From assembly GCA_965368335.1 (NCBI GenBank), contig CBDUMN010000048.1, forward strand, positions 1 through 25,894: a stretch of 25,894 nucleotides of DNA, given 5' to 3'. Source of the DNA: CBDUMN01 sp965368335. GTDB taxonomy: Bacteria > Pseudomonadota > Alphaproteobacteria > Rhodospirillales > JAPHRK01. This document shows, piece after piece, positions 23,483 through 25,894 of this stretch (position 1 is its first letter; each line of letters starts with the position of its first letter). The notes below the pieces were generated by a model, which was not told where the DNA came from, did no database searches, and worked only from the letters and a program-made list of their open reading frames with translations. Both the position numbers and the translations under genes were made by a program.

Positions 23483-25354
23483 ATGGCCTTTCCGCCGCAG
23501 TTTCTCGATGAATTGAAGACGCGCGTCAGCGTGGTCGAGGTGGTGGGCAAGTCGGTCAAGCTGGTCCGTAAAGGCCGCGAGCATTGGGGGTGCTGCCCCT
23601 TCCACAACGAAAAGACTCCGTCTTTCTCGGTCAGCGATGAAAAAGGCTTCTACCATTGTTTCGGCTGCGGCTCACATGGCAGCGCCATCGACTTCGTGAT
23701 GAATACCCAGGGCATGAGCTTTCCCGAGGCGGTCAAATATCTGGCTGATCAGGCGGGGCTTCAGGTGCCCGAAGAAACGCCCGAGCAGCGCGAAAGGGCC
23801 AAGCGGGCCGAGACGCTTTATGAAGTGATGGAGCTGGCGACCGCTTTTTATGAAAAGCAGTTGCACATGCCCGCTGGCAAAGAGGCGCTGGCCTATCTTC
23901 ATGGCCGGGGCCTGGGCGAGGCGACGCTTGCCAAGTTCCGCCTGGGTTTCGCGCCGGATAACCGGGATGGCCTAAAGGCCGCGCTTGTCAAAGAAGGCGT
24001 TTCGGAAAACCAAATGATCGAGGCGGGGCTGCGCATCCAACCCGATGACCCGGGACGCAATCCTTACGACCGCTTCCGTGGCCGGGTGATGTTTCCCATC
24101 ACCGATCAACGGGGCCGTGTGGTTGCTTTCGGCGGCCGCATCATGGAAGCGGACTCCAACGCGCCCAAATATCTCAACTCGCCGGAAACGCCGCTTTTCC
24201 ATAAGGGCTATATGGTCTACGGCCTGCAAATGGCCCGTGAGGCGGCGCGCAAGGTGGGAACGATCATCGTCACCGAAGGCTATATGGATGTCATCGCTCT
24301 TTCCCAAGGCGGTTTCGAGAATGCGGTCGCGCCGCTTGGGACGGCCCTAACCGAGGATCAAATCGGCTTGCTCTGGCGCATCGTTCGCGAGCCGATCCTC
24401 TGTTTCGATGGCGACGCGGCCGGGCAACGGGCGGCGGGCCGGGCGCTGGAACGTGCCTTGCCGGAACTCAAGCCGGGCAACGGGCTGCGTTTCGCCGTTC
24501 TGCCGGAGGGCGAAGACCCGGACAGCCTGTTGCAGGCCAAGGGGGCGGCGGCCATGCGCGAGGTGCTTGAGGCGGCCGTGCCGATTTCCGAACAGCTTTG
24601 GCGCATGGAAGCCGAAGGCCAGTCGGTCAAGACGCCGGAAGAAAAGGGGTGGCTCGAAAAGCGCCTCAAGGACCACGTCTTCACCATCAAGGATGAAGAC
24701 CTGCGCGGCCACTATCTGCGCGATATCAAAGACCGGCTGTTCCGATTGGGGCGCGGGCAAACGAGAGGGGCGGAAGGCCGGAGGCCCGCCAGAGGGGGGA
24801 AAAGAGGTTGGGGGCGGCTCTGGTCGGCCGAGCAGAACCCGCATGAGACCCAGTTGGAGCTGAAGTCGGGCCAGGGGACAAAAGTGGCCCGCAAAGTCCG
24901 CCAGGAACAAATCCTGCTCGCCACTCTGATTAATCACCCGGCACTTTACGACACCTTGGAAGAACGGCTCGGAATGGAGCAGTTTTCCGACCCCGACCTT
25001 GACAAATTCCGGCAGGCGGTCTTAAACACACTGGGCGTAAATCCGAGTCTTGATTTTGAAGCACTCGTAAGCCATCTAAAACACAACGGTTTTAAGGATG
25101 TAGACCGATTCACCAGTGACGAGGTTTACCTCCATACCGGTTTTGCGCGTCCCGATCGGTCCGAGCAGGAGGCTTTGGAGGGTTGGGAGCATACCTTCAG
25201 ACTCTACCGTGTTGAGACGGTAAGAGTTCAGTTGGCCGAAGCGACGCGCAGGCTGGAAAGGGATATGACGGAAGAAAATGCAGCGCTCCAGCGCGAATTA
25301 AGGGCGGAGTTGTTGCGATTGGAAGCACAAGACGAAGACCTGGATCGATATTAG
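23483..25354 (+). CDS. dnaG: DNA primase
   Basis: This 623-residue DnaG makes the RNA primers for replication. The N-terminal CHC2 zinc finger has Cys38, His41, Cys59 and Cys62 (CPFHNEKTPSF, CFGCG). The catalytic core has the TOPRIM residues Glu265 (EGYMD) and Asp309/Asp311 (DGDAAG), the same numbers as in E. coli. The C-terminal ~180 residues are the DnaB-interacting helical domain, reached through a basic, low-complexity linker (about residues 425-460, rich in Arg and Gly). ATG 23483 gives the family start MAFPPQFLDELKTR; the open frame to 23435 is an unrelated extension. rpoD follows 147 bp downstream on the same strand, the classic macromolecular-synthesis pairing. Confidence 0.98.
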   Translation: MAFPPQFLDELKTRVSVVEVVGKSVKLVRKGREHWGCCPFHNEKTPSFSVSDEKGFYHCFGCGSHGSAIDFVMNTQGMSFPEAVKYLADQAGLQVPEETPEQRERAKRAETLYEVMELATAFYEKQLHMPAGKEALAYLHGRGLGEATLAKFRLGFAPDNRDGLKAALVKEGVSENQMIEAGLRIQPDDPGRNPYDRFRGRVMFPITDQRGRVVAFGGRIMEADSNAPKYLNSPETPLFHKGYMVYGLQMAREAARKVGTIIVTEGYMDVIALSQGGFENAVAPLGTALTEDQIGLLWRIVREPILCFDGDAAGQRAAGRALERALPELKPGNGLRFAVLPEGEDPDSLLQAKGAAAMREVLEAAVPISEQLWRMEAEGQSVKTPEEKGWLEKRLKDHVFTIKDEDLRGHYLRDIKDRLFRLGRGQTRGAEGRRPARGGKRGWGRLWSAEQNPHETQLELKSGQGTKVARKVRQEQILLATLINHPALYDTLEERLGMEQFSDPDLDKFRQAVLNTLGVNPSLDFEALVSHLKHNGFKDVDRFTSDEVYLHTGFARPDRSEQEALEGWEHTFRLYRVETVRVQLAEATRRLERDMTEENAALQRELRAELLRLEAQDEDLDRY

Positions 25355-25467
25355 TCGTGAACGGGGCGCCGGCTATGGGCCACTTATGACAGCGCGGCCA
25401 TTTTTTTGGACCGCAGCAGCGAGCAGCCGGTTGAAGCCCTCTGATTGATCGATGAATCGCTCCAGGG

Positions 25468-25481
25468 CTCTATATATAGAG
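25468..25481. promoter_or_regulatory. 14-bp perfect palindrome upstream of rpoD
   Basis: CTCTATATATAGAG lies 20 bases before the rpoD start, just upstream of its TAAGGA ribosome binding site. Its TATATA centre could also be a -10 element; if transcribed, it would fold next to the ribosome binding site. Confidence 0.4.
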
Positions 25482-25501
25482 AGAGTAAGGAACCAGACTT
25501 T

Positions 25502-25894
25502 ATGGCGAAAAACGCAACGAAGACGGCAAAGCCCGGAACCGAAAATGAGGAGTCGGGCGATGCCCCGCTGCTTGATTCCCTCGGTGCTGCCGTCAAGAAA
25601 ATGGTGGCCAAAGGCAAGGAACGCGGGTTTGTCACTTACGACGAGCTAAACGAAGCCCTGCCTCAGGACGAAGTTTCCTCCGAACAAATCGAAGACACCA
25701 TGACCATGCTCTCGGAGATGGGCATCAACGTGGTGGAAAACGTCGAAAGCGACGATTCCTCCTCGAATGATAACGAGGACGACGATTCCGACGATGAAGC
25801 CGAAGCCAAACAGGGCAAGAGCGGCAACGTCGACGACGATATCGGCCGCACCGACGACCCCGTGCGCATGTATCTGCGCGAAATGGGCAGCGTC
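25502..25894 (+). CDS. rpoD: RNA polymerase primary sigma factor RpoD (3' truncated by window edge)
   Basis: These are the first 131 codons of the housekeeping sigma-70. Residues ~20-75 are the auto-inhibitory region 1.1 (LLDSLGAAVKKMVAKGKERGFVTYDELNEALP...). A very acidic Asp/Glu/Ser linker follows. The frame ends in DDPVRMYLREMGSV, the start of region 1.2 diagnostic for RpoD. ATG 25502 has TAAGGA about 10 bases upstream. The frame stays open to the window edge on a codon boundary. Position after dnaG is the conserved arrangement. A 14-bp palindrome sits just ahead of the ribosome binding site. Confidence 0.97.
   Translation, partial: MAKNATKTAKPGTENEESGDAPLLDSLGAAVKKMVAKGKERGFVTYDELNEALPQDEVSSEQIEDTMTMLSEMGINVVENVESDDSSSNDNEDDDSDDEAEAKQGKSGNVDDDIGRTDDPVRMYLREMGSV

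Overview
The window is chromosomal DNA from an alphaproteobacterium, probably Rhodospirillales-like. The reasons are moderately high GC, the order carA-carB-greA-lrp-trxB-lsrB, the yqeY...dnaG-rpoD block (here split by inserted genes) and strongly alphaproteobacterial protein sequences. The family assignment is inference from gene content only. No tRNA, rRNA, CRISPR array, transposase or phage gene was seen.

Layout. (a) 1-2065: the 3' part of a TorC-type pentaheme cytochrome, then oxyR. (b) 2057-5692, minus strand: a DUF2062 membrane protein, a bacteriohemerythrin, an ornithine/lysine decarboxylase, a SET-domain methyltransferase with a structured 5' region, and a GFA-family zinc protein. (c) 5790-8401, plus strand: a small unknown protein and an EF-G-like GTPase whose PGH motif reads PGS. 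(d) 8402-9326: 925 bases without a protein gene. It holds a ~224-bp imperfect inverted repeat, a bidirectional terminator and two tandem related small RNA genes on the minus strand. Each RNA gene ends in a Rho-independent terminator and carries CUCCC (anti-Shine-Dalgarno-like) motifs. (e) 9327-16824: lsrB/vtlR, trxB, a 2-Cys peroxiredoxin, divergent lrp, greA and carB. (f) 17033-18914: an unrecognised, AT-richer gene lying between carB and carA, then carA. (g) 19285-25894: yqeY, a coupled CBS-domain/ArsB-NhaD-type transporter pair, an AT-rich SEC-C + GT23-like fucosyltransferase fusion, dnaG and the start of rpoD.

How the parts fit. Redox functions recur: oxyR, peroxiredoxin, thioredoxin reductase, LsrB, the hemerythrin and the TMAO-respiration cytochrome. 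A perfect FNR/Anr-type box (TTGATATGAATCAA) lies upstream of the peroxiredoxin. The tandem sRNAs next to a LsrB/VtlR regulator reproduce the rhizobial/Brucella lsrB(vtlR)-AbcR1/AbcR2 arrangement. I regard them as AbcR (alpha-r15)-like riboregulators, and they are the most interesting item here. Accessory insertions are visible as AT-rich genes inside otherwise conserved housekeeping blocks: the gene in carAB, and the glycosyltransferase upstream of dnaG.
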